A stretch of 64,000 nucleotides of DNA from Paenibacillus sp. FSL H8-0048 (GCF_038002825.1 NZ_JBBODF010000001.1:7006001-7070000), one strand, 5' to 3'. Shown: positions 16,954 to 26,840, counted from the stretch's first letter. Notes: generated by a model from the letters alone, not told the origin. Made by a program: numbers and translations.

Positions 16954-17985
16954 TTAACGCGGGAATCCCAATGCATACTGCTTAGGGATATCTGCGTCTT
17001 TGCGCAGCGTCACACCGGCTTCCAGCGTCCAGTAAGGATTACGGAGCATTCCCCGGCCCACCGCCACGAGGTCAGCTTCTTCATTGCCAATGACGGCATT
17101 GGCAAGAACCGCTTCATCCAAGCGGCCGACAGCAATCACCGGCACGTTCAGCTCCTGGCGGATGGTTCTGGCCAGCGGTAACTGATAGGCTGCATGGTTG
17201 CCCGGTCCATTCTCTGTATCAACTGCTCCCTCACCGCCTGAACTGATATGGAAAATATCGGCCCCGGCTTCCTTATAAGCTCTGCTGATCTCCAGACCCT
17301 CTTGGAGGCCGTAGCCGCCTTCCACATATTCTCTGGCGGAAATCCGCATGATCAGCGGCATATCCTCAGGCATCACGCTCTTAGCGGCAGCGATAACCTC
17401 CCGGCCGAACAAGGTCAGATCCTGTCCGTACTCATCAGTCCGCTGGTTAGTCAGCGGCGAGTGGAACTGGTGAATCAGATAGCCGTGGGCACCGTGCAGC
17501 TCAATAGTGTCGAACCCGGCCTGAACCGCACGCGCTACGCCCAGTTTGAATTTCTGGACCATTTCTTTAACTTCTTCTGTTGTCAGGGCATGAGGAGTCT
17601 TGGACTTGCTGTCAAAAGGAATAGCTGAAGAGGAGACAGGAACCTTGGCATCCTCCGCCTTGCGCCCGGCATGGGCCACCTGAATTCCGATTTTGGCTCC
17701 ATGGGCATGGCTGGCTTCCACAATCCGCGCCAGCGCAGGAATCTGCTCATCCGACCAGAGGCCCAGATCATAATCGGTAATCCGGCCGTCCGGGTCCACA
17801 TCAGCCATCTCGACAATGATCAGCCCGGTGCCGCCGACAGCACGGCTTACATAGTGGTTGTAATGCCAGTCATTAGCGATTCCATCCTTATTGGTCACTG
17901 AATATTGGCACATGGGCGGCATCACCACCCGGTTCTTCAGTTTTAAGCTTTTATATTCATAGGGGGTGAACAGATCTTTCGTCAT
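16954..17985 (-). CDS. namA: NADPH dehydrogenase, old yellow enzyme (YqjM/NamA-like)
   Basis: 343 residues, the usual size. FMN-dependent ene-reductase of the thermophilic-like OYE class. Key features: redox-tuning Cys in VVMPPMCQYSV, substrate-binding His pair in ELHGAHGYLIHQF, MRISAREYVEGG, and the phosphate-binding VAVGRGMLRNPYW. It reduces activated alkenes and quinones or nitro compounds, often in electrophile stress. GGAGCG precedes the ATG. A 16-bp palindrome lies just upstream and the MarR gene downstream. Confidence 0.9.
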   Translation of the reverse strand: MTKDLFTPYEYKSLKLKNRVVMPPMCQYSVTNKDGIANDWHYNHYVSRAVGGTGLIIVEMADVDPDGRITDYDLGLWSDEQIPALARIVEASHAHGAKIGIQVAHAGRKAEDAKVPVSSSAIPFDSKSKTPHALTTEEVKEMVQKFKLGVARAVQAGFDTIELHGAHGYLIHQFHSPLTNQRTDEYGQDLTLFGREVIAAAKSVMPEDMPLIMRISAREYVEGGYGLQEGLEISRAYKEAGADIFHISSGGEGAVDTENGPGNHAAYQLPLARTIRQELNVPVIAVGRLDEAVLANAVIGNEEADLVAVGRGMLRNPYWTLEAGVTLRKDADIPKQYALGFPR

Positions 17986-18027
17986 GGGTTTCGCTCCTTC
18001 GTTCTATATGGAATGGATAAACAATAA

Positions 18028-18043
18028 ATGCATGCGCATGCAT
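18028..18043. promoter_or_regulatory. 16-bp perfect palindrome upstream of namA
   Basis: ATGCATGCGCATGCAT is a complete palindrome about 43 bases before the namA start, beside the -10-like TATA of that gene. It is a plausible MarR-type operator. Confidence 0.45.
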
Positions 18044-18183
18044 ATAAATATAAAGTGTAGACTCCTGCCTGTCAAGTGACCGTTATGGACTAAATTTTGC
18101 AATAGTGCAAGAGGGTTGTAAGTTTCAGAAATAGCTGTGTGAGTTTACAATTATTATATTGAAAACAATAAAGGGGGATCGCC

Positions 18184-19044
18184 ATGGAGCTGCTGACCAT
18201 TGTCAAAGCAATCATCCTGGGAATTGTGGAAGGGCTGACCGAATTTGCTCCGGTATCCTCGACAGGCCATATGATCATCGTTGATGATATGTGGCTTAAA
18301 TCGCAGGAATTCCTGGGGAAGTACACGGCCAACTCCTTCAAGGTAGTAATTCAATTAGGCTCTATTCTAGCGGTCGTTATTATTTTCCGTAACCGGTTCA
18401 TTGATCTGCTGGGCCTCGGGAAGCTCAGCCGCAAGGATTTGGCCGTAGTGCCGGAAGGGCAGCGGCAGGCCCCCGCGGAAGGGCGGCTGAAGCTGACACA
18501 TATCCTTGTCGGACTGCTACCGGCCGGAATTTTCGGATTTCTGCTGGAGGACTACATTGATGAGCATCTGTTCTCTACCTTTACTGTATTGATTGGACTT
18601 GTGGTTGGAGCATTGTTCATGATCTGTGCCGACCGTTTTGCGCCTGCGAATGCCCGGACTGAGAGTGTGGACCAAATTACATATAGGCAGGCGCTATCAG
18701 TCGGATTGATCCAATGTATCTCCCTGTGGCCGGGCTTCTCGCGGTCGGGCTCGACGATATCCGGCGGGGTTCTGCTGGGCATGAGCCACCGTGCGGCAGC
18801 CGATTTCACCTTCATCATGGCGGTGCCGATTATGGCCGGGGCGAGCCTGATTTCACTGCTGAAGAACTGGCAGTATTTCACGCTGGATGCCTTGCCGTTC
18901 TTCATTGCCGGGTTCATCAGCGCCTTCGTATTCGCACTGGTATCAATGCGTTTCTTCCTGAAGCTGATTAACCGGATCAAGCTACTGCCCTTCGCGATCT
19001 ACCGGATTGTACTTGCGGGTGTGGTTTATCTGATCTGGTTCTGA
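18184..19044 (+). CDS. uppP: Undecaprenyl-diphosphatase
   Basis: 286 residues, a polytopic BacA/UppP protein. It recycles undecaprenyl pyrophosphate for wall synthesis and can give bacitracin tolerance. Signatures: EGLTEFAPVSSTGHMII and LWPGFSRSGSTISGG, which hold the catalytic Glu, Ser and Arg residues. AAGGGGG stands 8 bases before the ATG. Single gene. Confidence 0.93.
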   Translation: MELLTIVKAIILGIVEGLTEFAPVSSTGHMIIVDDMWLKSQEFLGKYTANSFKVVIQLGSILAVVIIFRNRFIDLLGLGKLSRKDLAVVPEGQRQAPAEGRLKLTHILVGLLPAGIFGFLLEDYIDEHLFSTFTVLIGLVVGALFMICADRFAPANARTESVDQITYRQALSVGLIQCISLWPGFSRSGSTISGGVLLGMSHRAAADFTFIMAVPIMAGASLISLLKNWQYFTLDALPFFIAGFISAFVFALVSMRFFLKLINRIKLLPFAIYRIVLAGVVYLIWF

Positions 19045-19062
19045 TTTCGCCGGGCTTCAGAG

Positions 19063-19100
19063 TCTTAGCTGCTCCTCCTTCATGGGGGTGCGGCTTTTTT
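19063..19100 (+). terminator. Terminator of uppP
   Basis: AGCTGCTCCTCC pairs with mismatches to GGGGGTGCGGCT, followed by seven T. Confidence 0.6.
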
Positions 19101-19238
19101 TGGCGTTCTGCTATAGGGAATCTGTATAGCCGGATTGCGTGGAATCTGTTGCGGGGCGCGGGAGGCGTGCAGTAAGATGGCATCAGATTAAGGCTTGCAG
19201 GCATAAGGGCAGACCATTATACAGAGGAGTGGACAGCT

Positions 19239-21539
19239 ATGAGTAAAGGAATCAAGACAAGCAGCCTCGGTTATCCGAGAATCGGAAAGAACCGTGAATG
19301 GAAGAAATTACTTGAGGCATATTGGGCCGGGAAAATCGATGAGCAGAACTTCCGCTCGCAGATGGAGGATATCCAGCTTCAGCATTTGCAGACCCAGCAG
19401 CAGGCCGGAGTTGATCTGATTCCGGTGGGCGATTTCACCTTCTATGACCATGTGTTGGATACCGCCGCTATGTTCGGGATCGTACCTGCGCGTTACGGAT
19501 ATAAGGGCGGAGAGATTCCGCTGGATCTGTATTTTGCCATGGCGCGCGGCAATGCAGGGGCCCCGGCCTGCGAGATGACCAAATGGTTCAATACGAACTA
19601 CCATTACATTGTGCCTGAGATCGGGAGTCTGACTCCGGTATTGACAACGAATAAACCGCTGGCCGCCTACCGCTTCGCCAAGGAGCGGGCAGGTATTGAG
19701 GGCAAGCCGGTTATAGTCGGGCTGTATACCTTCCTGAAGCTGTCCAAGGGCTTCCCGGCAGCCGGCATCGCCGCCGTTGCCGCGCGCTTCCTCCCGCTGT
19801 ATGTACAGCTGCTACAAGAGCTGCAGGCCGAAGGAGTAACCTGGGTACAGATCGATGAACCGGCAATTGTTACAGGCTTAACAGCTGAGGATACCGCACT
19901 GCTCCAGAACATTTACAGTGAGATTGCTGCTGCCGTACCTGGTCTGAACCTGATGCTGCAGACGTACTTCGAAGCTGCGGAGCCGCTTGAAGCATTGCTG
20001 GCGCTGCCCGTGCAGGGTCTGGGTCTTGACTTCGTCCATGACGGCGGCAAGAATCTGGAGTCGGTTGCACGCCTGGGCTGGCCGCAGGATAAGACACTAG
20101 GTGCCGGTATCCTTGACGGACGCAACATCTGGCGCGCCGATACCGATGCTAAGCTGGAGCTGGTAGCGAAGCTGCTGACCTATGTGCCTCAGGAGCAGTT
20201 GATTCTTCAGCCTGCCTCAAGCCTGCTGCATGTGCCTGTAACGGTTGAGGGCGAGGTCAAGCTGAAGGCTGCGGTCAAGAACGCCTTGGCGTTCGCCAAT
20301 GAGAAGCTGGCTGAGCTGGTTCTGATTGCGGCAGCCACGAACGAAGGAAAAGAGCGTTATGCCGCTGAGCTGGAGCGCAGCCGTGAGGTGCTGGCCGTAT
20401 TCCGTGCCCTGCCTGAGCGCGGGCGTGCGGATGTAGCCGAGCAGGTGCGTGCCCTTGCCCAGCTGCCGGACCACCGCAGCCTTCCGTTCGCCGAGCGTGT
20501 GAAGGTCCAGCAGGAGAAGTGGCGTCTGCCGCTGCTGCCGACCACGACCATCGGCAGCTTCCCGCAGACGGCTGAAGTCCGCCAGGCCCGTCTGAAATGG
20601 CGCAAGGGAGTCTGGAACCAGGAGCGTTATGACTTGTTCATCAAGCGGCAGATCGCTGAAGCGATTACGCTTCAGGAGGAGCTTGGTCTGGATGTGCTGG
20701 TGCACGGGGAATTCGAGCGTACGGATATGGTGGAGTTCTTCGGGGAGAAGCTGGCCGGCTATCTGTTCACCGCAGGCGGCTGGGTTCAGTCGTATGGCTC
20801 ACGCTGCGTGAAGCCGCCGGTAATCTATGCCGACGTTGCTTTTATAGAGCCGATGACCGTCAAGGAAAGCGTGTATGCCCAGTCACTGACGAAGCTGCCT
20901 GTGAAGGGAATGCTGACCGGACCGGTGACGATCCTGAACTGGTCCTTTGTCCGCGATGATCTCAGCCGGGAAGCGGTGGCGGGACAAATCGCCCTCGCCT
21001 TGCGGCATGAAGTATCCGCCCTTGAGGAGGCTGGTATCGAGATGATCCAGGTCGATGAGCCGGCGATCCGCGAAGGTCTGCCGCTGAAGGCGAGAGATCA
21101 TGAGTATTACCTGAATTGGGCGGTGAAATCCTTCCGGACCGCTACGAATCATGTCAAGGACACCACGCAGGTGCATACGCATATGTGCTACAGTGAATTT
21201 AATGACATGATCGCTTCAATCTCGGCGATGGATGCGGATGTCATCTCCATTGAGACCTCACGCAGCCATGGTGAGCTGATTGTCAGCTTCGAGGAGCAGG
21301 AATACGACAAGGGGATTGGACTGGGTGTGTATGATATCCACAGTCCGCGTGTACCGGTGGTAGAGGAGATGACTTCGGCCATCGAACGTGCGCTTCGCGT
21401 GCTGGATGTCCAGCAGTTCTGGATTAATCCCGACTGCGGACTGAAGACACGGGGCTGGGATGAGACCACTGGCGCACTGCGCAATATGGTGAAGGCCGCG
21501 GTCCTGGTGAGAGAGCAGCACGGCGCAGTGGCCCGTTAA
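19239..21539 (+). CDS. metE: Cobalamin-independent methionine synthase
   Basis: 766 residues, full length. It transfers a methyl group from 5-methyltetrahydropteroyltri-glutamate to homocysteine. The duplicated barrel is visible: the N-terminal half with GYPRIGKNREWKK, and the C-terminal half with TIGSFPQTAEVR, VHGEFERTDMVEFFG, and zinc ligands in VHTHMCYSEF and NPDCGLKTRG. GAGGAG precedes the ATG. The 190-base leader shows no SAM riboswitch or T-box that I can recognise. Confidence 0.95.
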   Translation: MSKGIKTSSLGYPRIGKNREWKKLLEAYWAGKIDEQNFRSQMEDIQLQHLQTQQQAGVDLIPVGDFTFYDHVLDTAAMFGIVPARYGYKGGEIPLDLYFAMARGNAGAPACEMTKWFNTNYHYIVPEIGSLTPVLTTNKPLAAYRFAKERAGIEGKPVIVGLYTFLKLSKGFPAAGIAAVAARFLPLYVQLLQELQAEGVTWVQIDEPAIVTGLTAEDTALLQNIYSEIAAAVPGLNLMLQTYFEAAEPLEALLALPVQGLGLDFVHDGGKNLESVARLGWPQDKTLGAGILDGRNIWRADTDAKLELVAKLLTYVPQEQLILQPASSLLHVPVTVEGEVKLKAAVKNALAFANEKLAELVLIAAATNEGKERYAAELERSREVLAVFRALPERGRADVAEQVRALAQLPDHRSLPFAERVKVQQEKWRLPLLPTTTIGSFPQTAEVRQARLKWRKGVWNQERYDLFIKRQIAEAITLQEELGLDVLVHGEFERTDMVEFFGEKLAGYLFTAGGWVQSYGSRCVKPPVIYADVAFIEPMTVKESVYAQSLTKLPVKGMLTGPVTILNWSFVRDDLSREAVAGQIALALRHEVSALEEAGIEMIQVDEPAIREGLPLKARDHEYYLNWAVKSFRTATNHVKDTTQVHTHMCYSEFNDMIASISAMDADVISIETSRSHGELIVSFEEQEYDKGIGLGVYDIHSPRVPVVEEMTSAIERALRVLDVQQFWINPDCGLKTRGWDETTGALRNMVKAAVLVREQHGAVAR

Positions 21540-21583
21540 CAGGGCGGAGCTGTTCCGTTTAAAATCTTCAGATTTGCACAGAA

Positions 21584-21628
21584 AAACCACTGCAAGCGGG
21601 AGCGTATATCTCCTGTTGCAGTGGTTTT
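21584..21628 (+). terminator. Terminator of metE
   Basis: AAACCACTGCAA pairs with TTGCAGTGGTTT; T-rich tail TTGTTTTTT follows. Confidence 0.85.
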
Positions 21629-21729
21629 GTTTTTTGCAGGAAACACTTGATAATAATTCTCATTCTTGATAGAATGAGAAAAGAAAGAAGGAACCTGTGG
21701 AGGGCTCCTTCATATTCTGAAATCATTCA

Positions 21730-21882
21730 TTATTTGCTTTCGAAGGTTTTGCAATCTGTTTCCTCAGATTGTGTAGGCTGCTTGGAGCTGTGGTAAGCAA
21801 CGAAGATGGATTCAGCGTTGCATTTGTTCTCTTCAGCCCAGTAGGTGCAAGAATTAACTGCGCACAATACGTCTTTTGCCAT
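21730..21882 (-). CDS. DUF1540 domain micro-protein
   Basis: 50 residues, too short for a 60-residue ORF cut-off. It begins MAKDVLCAVNSCTYW, continues EENKCNAESI and ends ETDCKTFESK. The four-cysteine spacing is that of DUF1540, a small probable metal-binding protein common in spore-formers. GAGGAGGTGA lies 7 bases before the ATG at 21882, a near-perfect ribosome site. Function unknown. Confidence 0.88.
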   Translation of the reverse strand: MAKDVLCAVNSCTYWAEENKCNAESIFVAYHSSKQPTQSEETDCKTFESK

Positions 21883-22252
21883 GAGGGTTCACCTCCTCTT
21901 GTAGTAGTAGGCAACATAAATCGGCAAGAAATCAATACAGCTGCCCGGGCAAGGTGGAGCTTGTCCGAATAGCGCCATAACCTTATTCTATGCGAATAGG
22001 GTTTTTGGTGTTTTTTTGCCGTTTTATCATCGTAATTGTAACAAATACAGAGACATTACGCAAACAAGGCTATACAGGGAAATTCATCGCTGAATGGTCT
22101 TTTTTGTTATTTTCCGTAAATGGCTGCAACCTTCCAGCTTTTGGAACGTCAAGAGGGATAAGCGCGGAACGGACCGATACAGATAACGGCCTTTCGCCGT
22201 GGAAGCTGAAGTACCGGAAGCAGAATACTATTACTTTAATGGAGGAATGAGC

Positions 22253-23392
22253 ATGCGAAAATGGGGTCTGCATTACTTATTGTATCTAGTGGTTGTAGCC
22301 ATAGTTCTGGCGGGATGCGGCGCGTCGAGTAATAATTCAGATTCGGCAGCGAATACAGACAGCGCGTTCAGAAATGAAGCAGCATCAGAAGGATCAGCGG
22401 AGAGTGCGCCTGCAGCGGTAGAGGGTAAGGAGGATAGTCTGGCTAACACGGCGATGGCTGTCAATGATCAGGCTGCAGTGAAGGGCGGCGGCGGAAATTC
22501 GGCACTCCCTGGGGCCGTTGCTGGGCAAGGAACAGATGCTTCTGCCGGATTCACCGGCACCGATGTGGTAGCAGGGCTGAACAAGAAGCTGATCTACAAG
22601 GCGAACCTCAATATGGAGGTAAGCGACTACGGGGCAGCGCAGACGGAAGTGCGGAATATGGTCACTCTGGCCGGCGGCTACATTATCGAATTCTCAGAGA
22701 ATATGTCTGAATATGAACAGGGCGGAACCTTTATCCTGAAAGTGCCTGCGGCGGGCTTCTCTCCGTTCCTGAACAATCTGGAGAAGATTAAGCATGAGAA
22801 GCTCCAGAGAAGCATCCAGGGGCAGGATGTGTCGGAGGAATATGTGGACCTGGAGTCACGCCTTAAGGCGAAGCAGATGATGGAGGCACAATATATTGAT
22901 TTTATGAAAAAAGCGACCAAACCAGCCGATCTCGTCCAGTTCGCTAACCAGCTTGGGGAAATTCAGGAGCAAATTGAACAGATTAAAGGCAGAATGCGGT
23001 ATATCGATCAGAACGTATCGTTCTCTACAGTGGAGCTCCGCCTCTACCAGACCGAGAAGAGTCTTACCCTTACGAAGAGTAATGCCCAGGGACCGCTGGG
23101 TGAACGGGCTTCGGAAGCACTCAAGAGCAGCTTGAAGGCGTTGTCTGTGATGTTCCAGTGGCTTGTTGTTGTACTGGCGGCTGCGCTCCCCGTCCTGCTG
23201 GTAGCTGGAGTGGTGGTTGCACTGGTGCTCTGGTTACGGAAAAGCTTCAAACGGCGCCAGCCCGCGCACCTTGAACAGGCGCGGCAGGGCGGCAATCGTC
23301 TGTCTGACCGGGAATCGCAGCCTCATCCTGAAGTGGCACCTGTAGTTCCGGCCGCACCGGAAGAGGAGAATACGGGTAAGCAGAACAAGTAG
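22253..23392 (+). CDS. DUF4349 domain lipoprotein
   Basis: 379 residues. Lipobox in VVVAIVLAGCG at about residue 21; a low-complexity Ala/Ser/Asp linker to about 105; then the DUF4349 region (KKLIYKANLNMEVSDYGAAQ, LAGGYIIEFSENMSEY, EYVDLESRLKAK) with a coiled coil near LGEIQEQIEQIKGRMRYID; then a C-terminal membrane helix and a basic tail. The protein is tethered at both ends, probably outside-facing. The ATG at 22253 follows GGAGGA by 6 bases. The region 21883-22252 before it shows nothing else I can support. Confidence 0.82.
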   Translation: MRKWGLHYLLYLVVVAIVLAGCGASSNNSDSAANTDSAFRNEAASEGSAESAPAAVEGKEDSLANTAMAVNDQAAVKGGGGNSALPGAVAGQGTDASAGFTGTDVVAGLNKKLIYKANLNMEVSDYGAAQTEVRNMVTLAGGYIIEFSENMSEYEQGGTFILKVPAAGFSPFLNNLEKIKHEKLQRSIQGQDVSEEYVDLESRLKAKQMMEAQYIDFMKKATKPADLVQFANQLGEIQEQIEQIKGRMRYIDQNVSFSTVELRLYQTEKSLTLTKSNAQGPLGERASEALKSSLKALSVMFQWLVVVLAAALPVLLVAGVVVALVLWLRKSFKRRQPAHLEQARQGGNRLSDRESQPHPEVAPVVPAAPEEENTGKQNK

Positions 23393-23436
23393 AACGGAAT
23401 GCACAAATAAACATAAGGATCATTTATGTAAAGAAT

Positions 23437-23476
23437 AAAGCCTCCATACCCGATGAATTCGGGCTGGAGGCTTTGT
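23437..23476 (+). terminator. Terminator of the DUF4349 gene
   Basis: AAAGCCTCCA...CCCG pairs with CGGG...TGGAGGCTTT, followed by TGTTTTGTT. Confidence 0.85.
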
Positions 23477-23516
23477 TTTGTTCGGGAATTATGATCTTCT
23501 TCTGTTGTGGGCGTGT

Positions 23517-23554
23517 GGCCCGAATGTATGTGGAAAACAGCATACATTCGGGCC
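23517..23554. repeat. Dispersed copy of the hairpin repeat, perfect 14-bp arms
   Basis: GGCCCGAATGTATG at 23517-23530 pairs perfectly with CATACATTCGGGCC at 23541-23554 around TGGAAAACAG. The core and loop match the array at 14898. Confidence 0.85.
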
Positions 23555-23631
23555 AAAGGTAAGTTATGCAATACATGAAGCTATAGCTTGAGGCTATCTA
23601 TTGGAGGGCAGGCAAGCCGGAATCTCCAGCC

Positions 23632-24618
23632 TTAAACATGCTGGAAGAGCACACGATACTCGCCGTAGCCTTCCTTCTCCAGATCCTCTTTGGGAACAAA
23701 GCGCAGGGCTGCCGAGTTGATGCAGTACCGCAGTCCGTTCGCGCCAGGGCCGTCATTGAACACATGGCCCAAGTGGGAATCCGCTGTCTTGCTGCGTACC
23801 TCAGTGCGGACCATCAGGTGGCTGAGATCGCTTTTCTCCTTGACCGCGTAGTCCCGGATCGGACGCGTGAAGCTCGGCCAGCCGCAGCCGGAATCATACT
23901 TGTCCTCTGAGCTGAACAGCGGCTCCCCGGAGACAATATCCACATAGATCCCGTCCCCATGGTGATCCCAGAATTCGTTGCGGAACGGAGATTCCGTTGC
24001 GCTGTTCTGCGTCACTTCATATTGAAGCGGAGTCAGGCGTTCCTTCAGGCTCTGCGGGTCCTCCTTATGGGTCCAGTGGGCTTCGATGAACGCTTCCCGG
24101 CCTGAACCTTTACGGTAACGCTTGTAATGGCCGGGATTCTTGTGATGATAGCCCTGATGATATTCTTCAGCGGGATAGAAGGGCTTAGCCGGAAGAATAG
24201 GCGTTACAATGGGAGCGGAGAATCGTCCGCTGGCTTGAAGAGCCGCCTTGGAAGCCTCTGCCTGCTGGCGCTGCTCCTCCGAATGGGTGAAGATGGCCGT
24301 TCCATAAGAAGTGCCGCGGTCATGGAATTGTCCTCCGGCATCGGTGGGGTCAATCTGTTGCCAGAACAGCTCAAGCAGCTTGCTATATGGGAAAATATCC
24401 GGATTGAACGTAATCTGTACCGCCTCAACATGTCCGGTCGTTTCCGAGCATACCTCTTCGTAGGTCGGATTTACAGTATGTCCGCCTGTATAGCCGGAGA
24501 TAATTTTGACAATGCCGGGAAGCTCTTCAAAAGGGGATACCATACACCAGAAGCATCCACCGGCGAAGGTGGCTTGCTCGGTCTTGAAATTTATAGAATC
24601 AGCTTGAAATTCACTCAT
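23632..24618 (-). CDS. msrAB: Bifunctional methionine sulfoxide reductase MsrA-MsrB
   Basis: 328 residues. The N-terminal MsrA domain has the catalytic Cys in [14 protein letters not shown] and [15 protein letters not shown]. The C-terminal MsrB domain has [24 protein letters not shown] and the catalytic [11 protein letters not shown]. Together they repair both epimers of methionine sulfoxide. No signal peptide, so cytoplasmic. GGAGGGATAACA precedes the ATG at 24618. Confidence 0.94.
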   Translation of the reverse strand: MSEFQADSINFKTEQATFAGGCFWCMVSPFEELPGIVKIISGYTGGHTVNPTYEEVCSETTGHVEAVQITFNPDIFPYSKLLELFWQQIDPTDAGGQFHDRGTSYGTAIFTHSEEQRQQAEASKAALQASGRFSAPIVTPILPAKPFYPAEEYHQGYHHKNPGHYKRYRKGSGREAFIEAHWTHKEDPQSLKERLTPLQYEVTQNSATESPFRNEFWDHHGDGIYVDIVSGEPLFSSEDKYDSGCGWPSFTRPIRDYAVKEKSDLSHLMVRTEVRSKTADSHLGHVFNDGPGANGLRYCINSAALRFVPKEDLEKEGYGEYRVLFQHV

Positions 24619-24716
24619 TGTTATCCCTCCATCTGTAGAATGCAATTAAATAGATCACAATTTAATTATAAATCAAATAGAGGCTTACTGCCAGCATGCC
24701 TGATATTCTTGAAGCG

Positions 24717-25328
24717 TCAGCGGCCCGCAGAAGGACGGCGGCGCATGGACAATCCGGCCACAGCCAGTACGGCAATATACACGATTATAGCTACAGCGGC
24801 ACTTCGCGGATGCTGGAACATCTGTCCTCCGAGGAAGGCGTAGAGGGCGATGCCGGGGATTTTGCCAAGTGCGGTGGCTCCAAGATAGCTCCAGAAAGGC
24901 AGTCCGGCGGCACCGGCGTAGATATTCACAGCCATCTGCGGGATAAACGGTGCCAGCCGGGCAATCACTACGGATGCAAAAGGACGCTGCTCCACAGCGG
25001 ACACAAATCTGTCCAGCGCCGAAATTCTGCTTAGATAGGCCATAGATTTGCTCCGGAACATGGATGCAACGACTCCATAGACAAGGGCTGCCGCTATTGT
25101 AGTTGCACTCCAGCAGATTAACGCTCCTGCGAAGCTTCCATAAGCATATCCGAACAGACCGATAATCAGCTTATAGGGCAGGACCGGAAACAAGGCCAGC
25201 ACTGTGGCGGCGAGCATGGACAAATACAAAGGATGATCCTCTCTAAGCCAGGCCAGAAGTTCATACCTGTAGATAAACGCGAGGATTATGCACGAAACAT
25301 ATAGAATAACCGTTAGCCATTTTCTCAT
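24717..25328 (-). CDS. TVP38/TMEM64 (DedA-like) membrane protein
   Basis: 203 residues with five to six hydrophobic helices. The VTT/SNARE-associated signature is present: FPVLPYKLIIGLFGYAYG, VIARLAPFIPQMAVNIYAGAAGLPFWSY and GKIPGIALYAFLGGQ. Family members are lipid scramblase-like. The start at 25328 (MRKWLTV) is preferred over an upstream in-frame ATG because AAGGGGC precedes it. Confidence 0.82.
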   Translation of the reverse strand: MRKWLTVILYVSCIILAFIYRYELLAWLREDHPLYLSMLAATVLALFPVLPYKLIIGLFGYAYGSFAGALICWSATTIAAALVYGVVASMFRSKSMAYLSRISALDRFVSAVEQRPFASVVIARLAPFIPQMAVNIYAGAAGLPFWSYLGATALGKIPGIALYAFLGGQMFQHPRSAAVAIIVYIAVLAVAGLSMRRRPSAGR

Positions 25329-25409
25329 TATACTATGCCCCTTCTTCACTCCATCCATTTCATCATACTGAAAAAAAAGCAATTAAAGCAATTATTGAAG
25401 CAAAGATCA

Positions 25410-25437
25410 TTGTTCCCGCAGCATGTCACGGTATAAT
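25410..25437 (+). promoter_or_regulatory. Sigma-A-like promoter of the Gfo/Idh/MocA gene
   Basis: TTGTTC (25410) and TATAAT (25432) are separated by 16 bases, about 50 bases before the start codon. Confidence 0.55.
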
Positions 25438-25488
25438 ACATCTATAAGGGAATAGAAATTCCCCCATTATGTAAGGGAGATGCTGTTA

Positions 25489-26424
25489 ATGAAACAATCT
25501 GTCCGCAAGAGAGTGGCCCTGATCGGCATTGGCGATATTGCCCGTAAAGTCTATTTGCCGCTGCTCTCCCGGCATGATCAGGCCGAGGTGGTGGGGGTGC
25601 TCAGCCATTCCTCTGCTACGGTTGAGCGGGCAGTCCAGGCTTATCGCCTTCAGCGGGGCACAACCGAGCTTACGGAGCTGCTGTCCTGGGATCTGGATGC
25701 TGTGTTCATACATAGTCCTACAACTACACATTATGAGTTGGTGACCTCTTGTCTCGCGCATGGTGTGTCCGTGTATGTGGACAAGCCGCTCTCCTATGAT
25801 CTGGAGGAATCCCGCCGGATGGCAGAGCTTGCTGAGAACAAGGGGCTGCTGCTGGGCGTGGGTTTCAACCGCCGCTATGCTCCGATGTATACCGCCGCCA
25901 AATCCTGGCTGCTTAAGGCCGGAGGCATCAGCCAATCCACCGCAGTCAAACACAGGACGAAGCTGCAGCAGGGCAGCAGCCATGAGACGGTCCATGATGA
26001 CCTGATCCATATGCTGGATCTGCTGCTCTGGCTGTCCGGCGGGGATTATGAGCTGCTGCATAGCAGCCTGAGGGCTGATGCGGAGGGCAGGCTTCTGCAG
26101 GCTTCGGGAATGCTGGGCTGGGAGAACGGCACCACCGGCCATTACAGCATGGTCCGGGATGCCGGGGCCGATCTGGAGAAGCTGGAGCTGCACGGACATG
26201 GCAGATCGGTTGAGGTGACGGACATGGAACGGGTTATATTATATGAGCAGGGGTCGTTGCCGCGCACGCAGAACTTCGGCAGCTGGGATACTGTGCTGGA
26301 GCGCAGAGGCTTCAGCGGAGCGGTCAGCCATTATCTCAGCAATATAGCGACACCGGAGCAGTGCGGCATTTCCGCTTCGGCCGTATTGCCAAGCCATGAA
26401 TTAGCAGCAAGACTAAGCCGCTGA
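25489..26424 (+). CDS. Gfo/Idh/MocA family NAD(P)-dependent oxidoreductase
   Basis: 311 residues. The N-terminal Rossmann fold starts VALIGIGDIARKVYLPLL; the catalytic loop VYVDKPLSYDLEESRRM holds the EKP-like Lys. The C-terminal domain has GVGFNRRYAPMY and HDDLIHMLDLLLWLSGG. Such enzymes act on sugars, inositols or cyclic intermediates; the substrate is unknown. The ATG at 25489 is 9 bases after AAGGGAG. Confidence 0.82.
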   Translation: MKQSVRKRVALIGIGDIARKVYLPLLSRHDQAEVVGVLSHSSATVERAVQAYRLQRGTTELTELLSWDLDAVFIHSPTTTHYELVTSCLAHGVSVYVDKPLSYDLEESRRMAELAENKGLLLGVGFNRRYAPMYTAAKSWLLKAGGISQSTAVKHRTKLQQGSSHETVHDDLIHMLDLLLWLSGGDYELLHSSLRADAEGRLLQASGMLGWENGTTGHYSMVRDAGADLEKLELHGHGRSVEVTDMERVILYEQGSLPRTQNFGSWDTVLERRGFSGAVSHYLSNIATPEQCGISASAVLPSHELAARLSR

Positions 26425-26456
26425 GCGGTCAGATTCGCAGCAGAGAGGAGAACAAC

Positions 26457-26783
26457 ATGGAGGATTATGACAACAAGTCGATGGAAGAGCGGATCATCGA
26501 GAGCTATAAGCGGGATGAGGAAATGATGATTCTCGTATTTGCCCAGTGGTGTGTGAATAACAGGCTGGACCCGCATGCCCTGTATCTGCAGGCTTATCCG
26601 CAGCAGGAGGGCAACCAGGCGCTGGCCAATGCGCTGGCCCTGACGGTACCCGCAGAGGAGGCCGGGTTCATCTCCGATGATACTGTGCTGGGGGTACTCT
26701 CTCTCTATAGTAACGATGATCTTGCCTATGTGGTTACAGAGGCCATCCAGCTAAGAAGCAAGGCAGAAGACACCAAGGATTGA
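26457..26783 (+). CDS. Conserved hypothetical protein
   Basis: 108 residues, acidic, all-helical in appearance, with MEERIIESYKRDEEMMILVF and WCVNNRLDPHALYLQAYP. It lies 32 bases after the oxidoreductase with GAGAGGAG before the ATG, so it is probably co-transcribed. No family known to me. Confidence 0.65.
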   Translation: MEDYDNKSMEERIIESYKRDEEMMILVFAQWCVNNRLDPHALYLQAYPQQEGNQALANALALTVPAEEAGFISDDTVLGVLSLYSNDDLAYVVTEAIQLRSKAEDTKD

Positions 26784-26808
26784 GAGCGGAAATATAATAA
26801 TAGTGGTT

Positions 26809-26840
26809 AATGAACTTTTTTTTGGCAAACGATGTTCATT
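26809..26840. promoter_or_regulatory. Inverted repeat upstream of the HxlR gene
   Basis: AATGAAC at 26809-26815 and GTTCATT at 26834-26840 form an inverted repeat about 70 bases before the regulator; likely its own operator. Confidence 0.4.

Noticed and set aside
19045-19238. SAM riboswitch or T-box before metE
   Set aside because: None of the conserved strings of either class could be found in the 190-base leader.
21648-21680. Fur-box-like TGATAATAATTCTCA overlapping a perfect 10-bp inverted repeat
   Set aside because: It lies between the convergent ends of metE and the DUF1540 gene, with no promoter to control; the inverted repeat is more likely a terminator for the minus-strand gene.
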